Origin: Pseudomonas allokribbensis | GTDB taxonomy: Bacteria > Pseudomonadota > Gammaproteobacteria > Pseudomonadales > Pseudomonadaceae | Assembly (NCBI RefSeq): GCF_014863605.1 | Contig: NZ_CP062252.1 | Span: forward strand, 3,853,001 to 3,917,000 | Length of the DNA: 64,000 bases | Direction of reading: 5' to 3' | Shown here: positions 23,714-32,550 of the stretch, in pieces | Layout: each line of letters opens with the position of its first letter | How positions within the stretch are numbered: the stretch's first letter is position 1 | The notes under the pieces: model-generated | The model's input: only the letters and a program-made list of their open reading frames with translations | Database searches by the model: none | Told to the model about the DNA's origin: nothing | Made by a program: the position numbers and the translations under genes

Positions 23714-25275
23714 GTCTGACTGGCCACCTGCTGATCGGCGCCTCTGACATCCTCGCCACCGAGGGCACGATGAAAGCGCTGAATCCGGCAACCCATCAAC
23801 TGATCGAACCAGAGTTCGCGTTTGGCGGCGCGGCCCAGGTCGATCAGGCTGCAACCCTTGCCGACGCGGCATTCGACAGCTACAGCCACACCTCGCTGGC
23901 CGAACGCTCGGCGTTTCTGGAGAGCATCGCCGATAACCTCGACGCCGTTCGTGAGGAACTGGCCGCCCGTGCCGCACTGGAAACCGGTTTGCCCCAAGCG
24001 CAACTGGAAGGCGAAGCCGCCAAGGCCGCTACCCAGTTCCGCCAGTTCGCCGACGTGGTGCGCAAGGGTCGCTTCCTGCAACTGGCCATCGACCCGGCGC
24101 AACCTGAGCGTCAGCCCCGGCCACGGATGGATCACCGGCTGCAAAAGATCGCGATAGGCCCGGTGGCGATCTTCGGCGCCAGCAACTTCCCGATCTCCTA
24201 TTCGGTGGCCGGCGGCGACACCGCTTCGGCGCTTGCGGCCGGTGCGACGGTGATTCTCAAGGCCCACAACGCCCACCCCGGCGCCTCGGAAATCCAGGCC
24301 CGCGCCATCCGCAAGGCCGTACAGGCGCATGGCTTGCACGAGGGTGTGTTTTCGATGGTGCGCGGCGGCGGCAATGCCATCGGTGAGGCGCTGGTCGATC
24401 ACCCGCTGATCAAGGCAGTGACCTTCACCGGATCGGAACTGGGCGGCATGGCGCTCTATCGCCGCGCACAGCTGCGTCCCGACCCGATCCCGGTGTTCAC
24501 CGAGATGACCAGCGTCAACCCGACCTTCATCCTGCCCGCAGCAATGGCGGCACGCGGCGCGGAAATCGGTGACGGTTTCGCCGAGCGGATGCTGGTCAAT
24601 GTCGGGCAAGCCTGCCTGTGTCCGTCGATCCTGATCGCGGTCAAGGGCGATGGCCTGCAAGCATTGCGCAGCGCCATGATCAAACGGATCAGTGATGCAC
24701 CGGCACGCACGATGCTGACCCCGGGGATTCACGGTTCATACGTCAAAGGGCTGGTGGCGATGGAAAGCGTTGGTGCGAATCTGGTGGCAGTCGGCGCACC
24801 AGCGGATGGCCAATTTGAAGGCCGCTCGGCGCTGCTGGAAGTTGACGGTCAACGCCTGCTCGGCGAACCGGCGCTGGCCCATGAAGTGTTCGGTCCGGCC
24901 GCGTTGCTGGTAACGGTCAACGATGAGGAAGAATTGCTGGCGGTCGCGCGGTCGTTCAAGGGCCAACTGAGCGCGGCCATTCACCTTGAAGACCGCGATC
25001 TGGACCTGGCTCGGCGTCTGTTGCCAATCCTTGAACGTCGCACCGGGCGCATCGTGGTCAACGCCTTCGCCCATCCTCAGGAAGTGACTTTCGCCACCGT
25101 GCACGGCGGGCCGTTCCCGGCCACTTCGGACAGTCGCTTCACCTCGGTCGGCATGACCTCGATCGAACGCTTTTTGCGGCCGGTGGCGTATCAGGGCTTT
25201 CCGGATGCGTTGCTGCCGGAGGTGTTGCGCGACGGAAATCTACTCGACCTACCCCGCAGTATCGATGGCCAATAA
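23710..25275 (+). CDS. NADP-type aldehyde dehydrogenase, 2-oxoglutarate semialdehyde (2,5-dioxovalerate) group
   Basis: A 521-residue aldehyde dehydrogenase of the ketoglutarate semialdehyde group. It begins with MSLTGHLLIGAS and the segment MKALNPATHQLIEPEF. The cofactor motif is FTGSELGG (about 238), the general base is in FTEMTSVNPTF and the catalytic cysteine is in NVGQACLCP (about 300). In known members the product 2-oxoglutarate enters the citric acid cycle, which fits the end of a degradative pathway. It is translationally coupled to the isochorismatase-like gene. Confidence 0.87.
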   Translation: MSLTGHLLIGASDILATEGTMKALNPATHQLIEPEFAFGGAAQVDQAATLADAAFDSYSHTSLAERSAFLESIADNLDAVREELAARAALETGLPQAQLEGEAAKAATQFRQFADVVRKGRFLQLAIDPAQPERQPRPRMDHRLQKIAIGPVAIFGASNFPISYSVAGGDTASALAAGATVILKAHNAHPGASEIQARAIRKAVQAHGLHEGVFSMVRGGGNAIGEALVDHPLIKAVTFTGSELGGMALYRRAQLRPDPIPVFTEMTSVNPTFILPAAMAARGAEIGDGFAERMLVNVGQACLCPSILIAVKGDGLQALRSAMIKRISDAPARTMLTPGIHGSYVKGLVAMESVGANLVAVGAPADGQFEGRSALLEVDGQRLLGEPALAHEVFGPAALLVTVNDEEELLAVARSFKGQLSAAIHLEDRDLDLARRLLPILERRTGRIVVNAFAHPQEVTFATVHGGPFPATSDSRFTSVGMTSIERFLRPVAYQGFPDALLPEVLRDGNLLDLPRSIDGQ

Positions 25276-25315
25276 AAAATGCCCGGTTCGGCAAATCACC
25301 GAACCGGGCATTTTT
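25275..25315. terminator. Bidirectional terminator
   Basis: AATGCCCGGTTCGG pairs with CCGAACCGGGCATT around a seven-base loop, flanked by an A-run and a T-run. It lies between the convergent dehydrogenase and Mop genes. Confidence 0.93.
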
Positions 25316-25333
25316 ATCGAGTCGCGCGTTTAA

Positions 25334-25762
25334 TCAGGCCGGCACACCCAGAATGATGTGCGAAGCCTTGATCACCGCCGTCGCGCTCACGCCAGCCGCC
25401 AGGCCCAGTTCGTTCACCGCGTCGCGGGTCACGATCGAATAGACCTTCGAACCGCCGGCCAGCTCGATCACTACTTCAGCGTTGACGGCGCCATCGGTCA
25501 CGCTCAGCACCTTGCCTTGCAGGCAGTTGCGGGCCGACAGGCGAATGCCGTCGGATTCGGTCATCAGCATCACCCAAGGCGCCTTGACCAGCGCAACGGC
25601 TTCTTTGCCCACCGCGATGCCCAGGCTCTTGAGGCTGGCCAGGGTCACGACAGCAACGAGCTTCTCGCCGCCCGGCAGGGTCAGGACAACTTCCGCGTTG
25701 ACCGAGCCTTCCTGAACCTGGCTGACCTGACCTTTAAAAACGTTGCGGGCACTGACTTTCAT
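25334..25762 (-). CDS. Tandem Mop (TOBE) molybdate-binding protein
   Basis: A 142-residue cytoplasmic molybdate-storage protein. It consists of two Mop/TOBE repeats, residues 2-67 and 73-139, each of the form SARNxxxGxVxxVxxGxVNAEVVxxLxGG. This is the architecture of ModG/Mop molbindins, which bind molybdate or tungstate as multimers. The ATG follows AAAGGACGTCCATC. A palindrome resembling a ModE site is centred about 70 bp upstream, so expression is likely linked to molybdate. No molybdate transporter lies nearby. Confidence 0.9.
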   Translation of the reverse strand: MKVSARNVFKGQVSQVQEGSVNAEVVLTLPGGEKLVAVVTLASLKSLGIAVGKEAVALVKAPWVMLMTESDGIRLSARNCLQGKVLSVTDGAVNAEVVIELAGGSKVYSIVTRDAVNELGLAAGVSATAVIKASHIILGVPA

Positions 25763-25818
25763 GATGGACGTCCTTTTTTTGACTTTGGAGTTAGGAAACG
25801 GCCTGCATCATCTGAGCA

Positions 25819-25846
25819 AGCGCTATGTAGTTACAACTACAGCGCT
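25819..25846. promoter_or_regulatory. ModE-like palindrome upstream of the Mop gene
   Basis: The outer arms AGCGCT are present at both ends and the inner arms GTAGTT and AACTAC surround a two-base centre, with one extra pair of bases on the left side. The left half CGCTATGTA resembles the half-site of the E. coli ModE operator (CGCTATATA), as I remember it. It lies about 57 bp before the start. Confidence 0.45.
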
Positions 25847-25893
25847 GCACCTGAATGAACATCGACTCCTGACTCTAGCACCGCCAAAGTGAA

Positions 25894-26556
25894 TCAGATC
25901 AGCAGGTCTTCATAGAAGGCGCCGTACGGAAGCTCAGGGTGCTCGATCTGGATTTCCAGAATCCACACACCGGCATTCGGAGCCTGATCGAGATCCCCCA
26001 GATTACCGCCGCGATAGATCGCGTGAGGAAAATCACTGACCCGGTGGCCCTTGATGTCCAGGTTCAGCTTCCAGCCCATGGCCTCGGCCTGATCGGTGGC
26101 GTAGCGATACAGCTCGACACCCGTCACGCCCTGGCGCCAGAAGGCTTCGACCTTGTCGAAAAGTGCTTTGGAGGCCGCCGCGCAAGCGATCATTTGCGGA
26201 TCGGACCCGGTGACGAACGTCGCCCCGGCATCGCCTTCATGGCCTTCCCAGACCACGCCCATGTCGATGAAGAAAATGTCTTCCTCGCCCAGCACCGGAT
26301 CGCCTTCGGAGCGCTCCTTGAAGGTCTTCAGCGTGTTGGCACCGAAGCGGATCAGCAGCGGATGCCAGATCCGGTCCATGCCCAGTTCGACAAGGATTTC
26401 CTTGCCCCGAGCATGGGCTTGCGATTCGCGCATGCCGGGCTTGATCACCTTGGCGATCTCGTCCACGGCCTTCCAGGTCAACTGCTGGGCGTGGCGCATG
26501 GTTTCCAGCACAAAACGTTCACCTACCGCTTCTTTACCGCTCAGGGCTGTGGTCAT
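25894..26556 (-). CDS. M24-family (creatinase/aminopeptidase fold) protein
   Basis: A 220-residue pita-bread-fold protein (aminopeptidase P/methionine aminopeptidase superfamily). Candidate metal ligands are DMGVVWEGHEGDAGATF (aspartates near 97 and 108), HRVSDFPH (about 170) and the late WILEIQIEHP (glutamates near 203 and 207). It lacks the N-terminal creatinase domain, so it is a short single-domain form. Members include Xaa-Pro peptidases and non-peptidase hydrolases. AAGGAATCAGCG precedes the ATG. A promoter with a dyad lies just upstream, separate from the LysR gene. Confidence 0.83.
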   Translation of the reverse strand: MTTALSGKEAVGERFVLETMRHAQQLTWKAVDEIAKVIKPGMRESQAHARGKEILVELGMDRIWHPLLIRFGANTLKTFKERSEGDPVLGEEDIFFIDMGVVWEGHEGDAGATFVTGSDPQMIACAAASKALFDKVEAFWRQGVTGVELYRYATDQAEAMGWKLNLDIKGHRVSDFPHAIYRGGNLGDLDQAPNAGVWILEIQIEHPELPYGAFYEDLLI

Positions 26557-26627
26557 CGCTGATTCCTTCCGGCTAATCGCGCATCGCTTGCGCTGTATAG
26601 TTTTTTATATTGCGAAACAGGACGCCT

Positions 26628-26655
26628 AAGATACAACCATGACACAAAGTGTCAA
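26628..26655 (-). promoter_or_regulatory. Sigma-70-like promoter with internal dyad for the M24 gene
   Basis: On the minus strand TTGACA (26655-26650) and TATCTT (26633-26628) are separated by 16 bp. The perfect dyad TGACAC-AAA-GTGTCA (26640-26654, plus strand) overlaps the -35 box and spacer, where a repressor would block transcription. It overlaps the stop of the LysR gene. Confidence 0.5.
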
Positions 26656-27539
26656 TTCTCTTCTGCACGCACCACGCCGCGCTCCTCAAGCAATCGCACG
26701 AACATGCTCAGACTGCGCGACACCGTGCCCCGGCGCCACACCAGCCATGTCGTCAGATAGCGAAAATCCGCCGCCAGTGGCCACACACTCACCGTCGCGC
26801 AACCGGGCATGCTCTGCAACATGCTGCGCGGCATCAGGGCCAGACCGGCGCCCGCACTGACGCAGGCGAGCATGCCGTGATAGGACTCCATCTCGAAGAT
26901 CTTGCCGGGCACCGCAGCGTCGGTGCTGAACCATTTTTCGAAGTGATGGCGATAGGAACAGTTCGAGCGGAACGCGTAGATATTCTCGCCATTCACGTCC
27001 GCAGCGCGCTGGATCGGGCCGTGGTGGAGCGGCGAGATGATGACCATTTCCTCTTCGAACGCCGGGATGCCTTCCAGCGCCGGGTGCAAGACCGGGCCGT
27101 CGACAAATGCAGCCGCCAGGCGCCCGGAGAGGACACCGTCGATCATCGTCCCGGACGGCCCGGTCGACAGGTCCAGATCGACCTTGGGGTGTTGCTGGTT
27201 ATACGTCGCCAGCAAACCGGGAATCCGTACCGCCGCCGTACTTTCCAGCGAGCCCAGCGGAAACGCGCCTTGCGGTTCCTCGCCAGCCACCGTGGCGCGT
27301 GCTTCTTGCACCAGGTCGAGAATCCGCCGTGCGTACTCCAGAAAACTCCAACCGGCCGGCGACAGGCGCAAGCGGCTTTTCTCGCGGATGAACAGGTCGA
27401 CGCCCAGATCCTCCTCCAACTGCTTGATGCGCGTCGTCAGGTTCGACGGCACGCGATGGATCTGCGCCGCCGCCGCGCTGATGCTGCCGTGCTCGGCAAC
27501 GGCCTTGAAGATTTCCAGTTGCACCAGATCCACAGTCAT
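26652..27539 (-). CDS. LysR-family regulator
   Basis: A 295-residue LysR regulator with an N-terminal winged helix ([39 protein letters not shown]) and a substrate-binding domain. The VPSNLT recognition helix and the length are typical of the family. ATG 27539 is the first methionine of the domain; the upstream frame lies in the divergent promoter. It is divergent from a succinate-semialdehyde-type dehydrogenase, 97 bp away, which it probably regulates. Its own leader has an A-rich motif. Confidence 0.87.
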   Translation of the reverse strand: MTVDLVQLEIFKAVAEHGSISAAAAQIHRVPSNLTTRIKQLEEDLGVDLFIREKSRLRLSPAGWSFLEYARRILDLVQEARATVAGEEPQGAFPLGSLESTAAVRIPGLLATYNQQHPKVDLDLSTGPSGTMIDGVLSGRLAAAFVDGPVLHPALEGIPAFEEEMVIISPLHHGPIQRAADVNGENIYAFRSNCSYRHHFEKWFSTDAAVPGKIFEMESYHGMLACVSAGAGLALMPRSMLQSMPGCATVSVWPLAADFRYLTTWLVWRRGTVSRSLSMFVRLLEERGVVRAEEN

Positions 27540-27564
27540 TCTCCAATCGTGAAAGAAACGCTCT

Positions 27565-27572
27565 TTATTATT
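27565..27572 (-). promoter_or_regulatory. A-rich CA-type motif in the LysR leader
   Basis: AATAATAA on the minus strand, 26 bases before the LysR ATG, matches the AANAANAA Hfq/Crc consensus. Functional only by inference. Confidence 0.35.
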
Positions 27573-27636
27573 CAGTTTCCAGAAATCAAACGCCACCCTA
27601 CTCTGAGCGCATCCACTGACCTCGCAGGACGATGCC

Positions 27637-29028
27637 ATGAGCCCGATTTCCAGCCAGACCCACGCCATCTCGATCAACCCCGCCACTGGCGAGCAGATCG
27701 GTCACTACGCCTTCGAATCCGCCGAGGCCCTCGATGCCGCGCTGACCCGTGCCGCGTTCGGTTTCGGCAAATGGAAACGCAAGCCGCTGCAAGACCGCTC
27801 CCGCGCCCTGACCGCACTGGCCGGCACCCTGCGTGACAGCAGCGAAGCCATGGCGACCATGATTACCCAGGAAATGGGCAAGCCGATCGCCCAGGCCCGT
27901 GGCGAAATCGAGAAATGCGCCAAGCTTTGCGAGTGGTACGCCGAACACGGCCCGGCCATGCTCAACGCCGAAGCAACACTGGTCGAAGGCGGCAAGGCGC
28001 GCATCGAATACCGTCCGCTCGGCCCGATCCTCGCCGTGATGCCGTGGAACTTCCCGATCTGGCAAGTGCTGCGTGGCGCCGTCCCGGCGCTGATCGCCGG
28101 CAACACCTACGTGCTCAAGCATGCGCCGAACGTGATGGGCAGCGCCTATCTGTTGCGCGACGCATTCACTCGCGCCGGTTTTGCCGATGGCGTGTTTGAA
28201 GTGATCAACGTCACCCCGGAAGGCGTGTCCACCGCCATCGCCGACCCGCGCATCGCCGCCGTGACTCTGACCGGCAGCGTCCGCGCCGGCATGGCCATCG
28301 GCGCACAGGCTGGGGCCGCGTTGAAGAAATGCGTGCTGGAGTTGGGCGGTTCCGATCCATTCATCGTGCTCAACGACGCCGATATCGACGAAGCCGTGCA
28401 AGCAGCAGTGATCGGTCGTTACCAGAACTCCGGCCAGGTCTGCGCTGCCGCCAAACGCCTGATCATCGAAGAAGGCGTGGTCGAGGAGTTCACCCGCAAA
28501 TTCGTCGAGGCCACCCGCCAGTTGAAGATGGGCGATCCGTTGTCCGCCGACAACTACATCGGCCCGATGGCCCGCTTCGATCTGCGTGACGAACTGGATC
28601 AGCAAGTGCGCGACACCCTTGAAGAAGGCGCCACCCTGCTGCTCGGCGGCGGCAAGGCCCAAGGGCCGGGCAACTACTACGAGCCGACCGTCCTGGCCGA
28701 CGTCACCGACCGCATGACCTCGTTCAAACAGGAATTGTTCGGCCCGGTAGCCTCTATCATCACCGCACGCGACTGCGCTCACGCCGTGGCCCTGGCCAAC
28801 GACAGCGAGTTCGGCCTGACTGCCACGATCTACACCGCCAACGTCGCCCTGGCCCAGCAACTGACCAGCGAGCTGGAAACCGGTGGTGTGTTCATCAACG
28901 GCTACTCCGCCAGCGACCCGCGCGTGACCTTCGGCGGCGTGAAGAAAAGCGGTTTTGGCCGCGAGCTGTCGCACTTCGGCGTGCGCGAGTTCTGCAATGC
29001 GCAGACCGTGTGGCTGGATCGCCGCTGA
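27637..29028 (+). CDS. NAD(P)-dependent succinate-semialdehyde-type dehydrogenase (Sad/YneI group)
   Basis: A 463-residue aldehyde dehydrogenase. The Asn of [10 protein letters not shown] (about 132), the cofactor site LTGSVRAG (about 210), the general base in LELGGSDPF (about 233) and the nucleophile in [10 protein letters not shown] (Cys at about 269) are all present. The WNFPIWQV form and length match the Sad/YneI-like succinate-semialdehyde dehydrogenases. It is divergent from a LysR regulator and alone in its transcript, ending at a terminator. Confidence 0.87.
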   Translation: MSPISSQTHAISINPATGEQIGHYAFESAEALDAALTRAAFGFGKWKRKPLQDRSRALTALAGTLRDSSEAMATMITQEMGKPIAQARGEIEKCAKLCEWYAEHGPAMLNAEATLVEGGKARIEYRPLGPILAVMPWNFPIWQVLRGAVPALIAGNTYVLKHAPNVMGSAYLLRDAFTRAGFADGVFEVINVTPEGVSTAIADPRIAAVTLTGSVRAGMAIGAQAGAALKKCVLELGGSDPFIVLNDADIDEAVQAAVIGRYQNSGQVCAAAKRLIIEEGVVEEFTRKFVEATRQLKMGDPLSADNYIGPMARFDLRDELDQQVRDTLEEGATLLLGGGKAQGPGNYYEPTVLADVTDRMTSFKQELFGPVASIITARDCAHAVALANDSEFGLTATIYTANVALAQQLTSELETGGVFINGYSASDPRVTFGGVKKSGFGRELSHFGVREFCNAQTVWLDRR

Positions 29029-29038
29029 TCCAATGAAC

Positions 29039-29072
29039 AAAGCCCGGAAACGTTTTGCGCTTCCGGGCTTTT
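29039..29072. terminator. Bidirectional terminator
   Basis: AAGCCCGGAA pairs with TTCCGGGCTT around an 11-base loop, then TTTT. It lies between the convergent dehydrogenase and MFS genes. Confidence 0.88.
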
Positions 29073-29075
29073 CAT

Positions 29076-30608
29076 TTATGCCGCAGCCTGTTGTGGCTCC
29101 GAAACCGTCCGTTCCTTGCTCAACAACCCCAGCACCACAGCTGCCGACGCCAGCGTGATGATCGTCAGGATATGCAGCAGATACTGGAACGCCGAGGCGT
29201 AACCTTGCACCAGACGTTCGTTGGCCAACCCTGGAATCGTGTTGATCGCGTGAGCCATGTCGCCTGTGGTCACCCGGTGCGCGGTCTCGGCAATCAGCGC
29301 GGCGTCTGCACCACCGGCCACGGCCTGCAGATTGGTATGCAGCAGCGAGGCAAGAATCGCCGCCACGCTGGCCAGTGCAATCCCCTCGCCCGCCACCCGC
29401 ACCGTGTTGAAAATCCCGGCCGCCATGCCGGCGCGTTCTTTCGGCACTACGCTGACCGACAATCCGTCCATCAAGCCCCACGGCAAACCTGCGCCAATCC
29501 CGATCAACACCATCGGTACCACCAGCGCAAATTTTGGCTCGCCGACGTTGTACAGGCTCAGCCAATGCAGACCTACAGCAGCAATCAGGAAACCCACGCC
29601 CGACAAAATACCGGCCGAAACAAAACGGGTCATTGAAGCCGCGAGCATCGGCACCACCAGCATCGGCGCCGACAGCGCCAGCAACAGCAGACCGGCATCG
29701 ATTTCACTCAAGCCTTCGACGCCGATAAACCGCAGCGGCAGCATGACCACCAGCACGATGTAGCAAAAGCAGGTGCCAATCGGCAGCATCTGCACACCGA
29801 TGAAGCGCGGAAAACGGAACAGGGTCAGATCGAGCATCGGGCGCTTGACGCGCATTTCGATAAGGACGAACAGCGCCAGTAATAACGCCGAAGCGCCCAA
29901 CAGCCCCACTACCAACGGACTGCCCCAACCGCTTTCGGGGGCCTGGATCACACCGAACGTGAACAGCGCGAGCGTCAAACTGAACGTCACACTGCCCGGC
30001 CAGTCGAGACCGGCGGCGTCGGGGTCGCGGGTCTCACGCATGCGCGGCAGACCGAAGACCATCGCGATCACACCGATCAGCGCGGTGAAGACGAAAATCG
30101 CGCGCCAGTTGAACGCCTCGATCAATGCCCCGGCCACCAACGGCCCGAACGCCAGACCGATGCCAAATGTGGTACCGAGCATGCTGTAGGCACGGGTGCG
30201 CGCGTGGCCTTCGAATTCCTGCGCCAGCGCTGCCGAACCACTGGCCAGCGCCGCCGCCCCGGCCACGCCCTGTATCGCCCGCAACACATCCAGCCAGAAC
30301 ACCGAAGGCGCCAGGCTCTGGGCAATCGACGCAGCGGTAAATAGCAGCATGCCGCCCGTGAACAGGCGCTTGCGCCCATAGACATCGGCCAACGCCCCCG
30401 CCGCCATCAGCAGACTGCCGAACGACAACATGAACGCATTGGTGATCCAGGTCAGCGCCACCGGGCTGCCGCCCAGGTCGCGGCCAATGGCCGGCGTCGC
30501 CACCGCGCCACCGGTAAAACTTAACGGAAGGACCAGTGCCGACAGGCAAATGGCTGCGAGGATCAGCAGTTTGTCGCGCGCGCCATGGGGCTGGGAGACG
30601 GTTGTCAT
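29076..30608 (-). CDS. MFS efflux transporter, DHA2 (14-segment) type
   Basis: A 510-residue drug:proton antiporter-2 type major facilitator with about 14 membrane segments. Landmarks are the loop ADVYGRKRLF (residues about 79-88), RAIQGVAGAAALASGSAAL in segment 4 and LGTTFGIGLAFGPLVAGALIE in segment 5 (motif C of antiporters). ATG 30608 is preceded by GGACGA; a TTG four codons earlier is less likely. It is followed upstream by an SDR gene on the same strand; the two may be one transcript. Substrate unknown. Confidence 0.86.
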   Translation of the reverse strand: MTTVSQPHGARDKLLILAAICLSALVLPLSFTGGAVATPAIGRDLGGSPVALTWITNAFMLSFGSLLMAAGALADVYGRKRLFTGGMLLFTAASIAQSLAPSVFWLDVLRAIQGVAGAAALASGSAALAQEFEGHARTRAYSMLGTTFGIGLAFGPLVAGALIEAFNWRAIFVFTALIGVIAMVFGLPRMRETRDPDAAGLDWPGSVTFSLTLALFTFGVIQAPESGWGSPLVVGLLGASALLLALFVLIEMRVKRPMLDLTLFRFPRFIGVQMLPIGTCFCYIVLVVMLPLRFIGVEGLSEIDAGLLLLALSAPMLVVPMLAASMTRFVSAGILSGVGFLIAAVGLHWLSLYNVGEPKFALVVPMVLIGIGAGLPWGLMDGLSVSVVPKERAGMAAGIFNTVRVAGEGIALASVAAILASLLHTNLQAVAGGADAALIAETAHRVTTGDMAHAINTIPGLANERLVQGYASAFQYLLHILTIITLASAAVVLGLLSKERTVSEPQQAAA

Positions 30609-30683
30609 GATTTCGTCCAATGAAAAGAAAATAAGGCTGCGATCAACAGAGCGCAGCCTGCGATTGCTGAGTCGGGCGTTGAG

Positions 30684-31514
30684 TCAGTCTTTGAAATCCG
30701 TGGACAGCGCCAGTGCATTCCACTCGGCCAGTTCCTGCGCCACCAATCGATTCTTCGCTTCGATCCGCGCGATGGTGTCGCTGCCCAATGCCAGCCGTTG
30801 CGGCGGGTTCGGCGCATTGACCAGCGCCAGCATGGCCTCCGCAAACTTCACCGGATCACCCGGCTGCGCATGGTTGGCGGCTTCGGCGAAGGTGCGCATC
30901 TTGCCGACGGTTTCGTCGTAGTCCGGCAGCACCAGCGCGGTCTTGACCAGCGATTGTTCATCGAGGAAATCAGTGCGGAAGAAGCCCGGCTCGACCACCG
31001 TGGCATGAATGCCCAGCGGCGCCAGTTCCTGACGTAGCGCTTCGCTGATGCCTTCCACCGCGAACTTGGTGGAGCCGTAGACACCCCAGCCCATATAGGC
31101 CTGATAGCCGCCAATCGATGAGATGTTGATGACCCGCCCGCTTCGCTGGGCACGCATGTGCGGCAGCACGGCGCGAGTCACGTTGAGCAGGCCGAAGACG
31201 TTGGTGGCGAACAGGCGCTCGGTTTCGCTGGCGCTGGTTTCTTCCACCGCGCCCAGTACGCCGAAGCCGGCATTGTTGATCAGCACATCAATGCGGCCGA
31301 AACGCTTGATGCCTTCCGCCACCGCTTGGTGGGCCTCTTCTTCACGGGTGACGTCCAGGCGCACCGCCAGCAGGTTCGGGTGCTCGCCGAGGCGGTCGGT
31401 AATGTCTTGCGGATTGCGGGCGGTGGCAATCACGGCGTCGCCGGCACGCAGGGCATGTTCTGCGATGAGGGTGCCAAAACCACGGGAAGCTCCGGTAATC
31501 AGCCAGGTACGCAT
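30684..31514 (-). CDS. Short-chain dehydrogenase/reductase
   Basis: A 276-residue classical SDR. The cofactor motif GASRGFG (residues 8-14), NNAG (about 84-87), the catalytic serine in NISSIGG (about 132) and YGSTK (Tyr at about 146) are present. The spacing and ISSIGGY form are those of the oxidoreductase group often encoded beside LysR regulators. GGAGGAG precedes the ATG. It is divergent from a LysR gene and lies 75 bp upstream of the MFS gene. Confidence 0.9.
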   Translation of the reverse strand: MRTWLITGASRGFGTLIAEHALRAGDAVIATARNPQDITDRLGEHPNLLAVRLDVTREEEAHQAVAEGIKRFGRIDVLINNAGFGVLGAVEETSASETERLFATNVFGLLNVTRAVLPHMRAQRSGRVINISSIGGYQAYMGWGVYGSTKFAVEGISEALRQELAPLGIHATVVEPGFFRTDFLDEQSLVKTALVLPDYDETVGKMRTFAEAANHAQPGDPVKFAEAMLALVNAPNPPQRLALGSDTIARIEAKNRLVAQELAEWNALALSTDFKD

Positions 31515-31644
31515 AGCAACTCCTCCTGTCAGTGACCCTGGCGTTATTGCCGGGCCTTCTCGATGAGTTGATGCGACTTTAAAGCCGTGCTACTGATGTG
31601 ATAATCCCAACAAAATTACATGACTTTGTGAAAGGCATTCATCA

Positions 31645-32550
31645 ATGAAAAACCCGTCCACGGCGGATCTGTCGATCTTTCTGAGCATCGCCCAGCATCT
31701 GAATTTAAGTCGTGCAGCGGTGGATCTGGGCCTGACACCGTCGGCGCTGAGTCATTCCTTGCGCGCTCTGGAAAACCGCCTCGGCGTGCGTCTGTTCAAT
31801 CGCACCACCCGCAGCGTGGCCCTGACCGAAGCCGGCGAACGGCTTTATGCCCGGTTGAAACCGGCGTTTCGCGATATCGAAGATGCGCTTGAAGACCTCA
31901 ACCACTTTCGCGACAAGCCCTCGGGCAACCTGCGCATTACCTCCGGGCGCCAGGCGTGTGAACTGGTGCTGCTGCCGATTGCCAGCGAGTTCCTGCAGGC
32001 CTACCCGGACATTCGTCTGGAGGTGGTCGAAAGCGATGCGCTGCTGGATATCGTCGCTGCGGGATTCGATGCCGGTGTACGTTTCGGCAACCGGTTGGAG
32101 GCGGACATGGTGTCCCTGCCCATCGGACCGAACATGCGTTCGGTGGTGGTGGGTTCGCCGGCGTTTTTCCAGCGGCATCCCGCGCCACAGAAACCGGAAG
32201 ACCTGCATGCCCTGCCCTGCATCCGTCATCGGTTCCCGAGCGGTTCGATGTACCGCTGGGAATTCGAACGTGGTGGCATTGAACAGGAAATCGAAGTCAA
32301 CGGCCCGCTGACGCTGGGCGATGTCAGCCTGATGGTCGGCCCGGCGTTGCAAGGTTTGGGGCTGGCCTATGTGTTCGAAGACATGGTCAGCGAGCACCTC
32401 GCGGCCGGGCGTCTGGTGCAGGTGTTGGCGGACTGGTGCCCGTACTATCCGGGGCTGCATCTGTATTACCCGAGCCGGCGCCATGTACCGGCGCCGCTCA
32501 AGGCTTTCATCGACTTTGCCCGCAACGTTCGCGACGGCAAAACGGGATAG
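31645..32550 (+). CDS. LysR-family regulator
   Basis: A 301-residue LysR regulator (STADLSIFLSIAQHLNLSRAAVDLGLTPSALSHSLRALE, then the ENRLGVRLFNRTTRSVALTEAG wing), followed by the effector domain with RHRFPSGSMYRWEFE. It belongs to the large group that controls adjacent SDR and efflux genes, and here it is divergent from such an SDR with 130 bp between. The stop is immediately followed by the stop of the convergent membrane protein gene. Confidence 0.9.
   Translation: MKNPSTADLSIFLSIAQHLNLSRAAVDLGLTPSALSHSLRALENRLGVRLFNRTTRSVALTEAGERLYARLKPAFRDIEDALEDLNHFRDKPSGNLRITSGRQACELVLLPIASEFLQAYPDIRLEVVESDALLDIVAAGFDAGVRFGNRLEADMVSLPIGPNMRSVVVGSPAFFQRHPAPQKPEDLHALPCIRHRFPSGSMYRWEFERGGIEQEIEVNGPLTLGDVSLMVGPALQGLGLAYVFEDMVSEHLAAGRLVQVLADWCPYYPGLHLYYPSRRHVPAPLKAFIDFARNVRDGKTG

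Noticed and set aside
27598..29565. A 655-codon open frame on the minus strand across the aldehyde dehydrogenase
   Set aside because: It is antisense to an intact dehydrogenase with all catalytic motifs, and its composition (Gly/Arg/His/Gln-rich) is that of a high-GC shadow frame.
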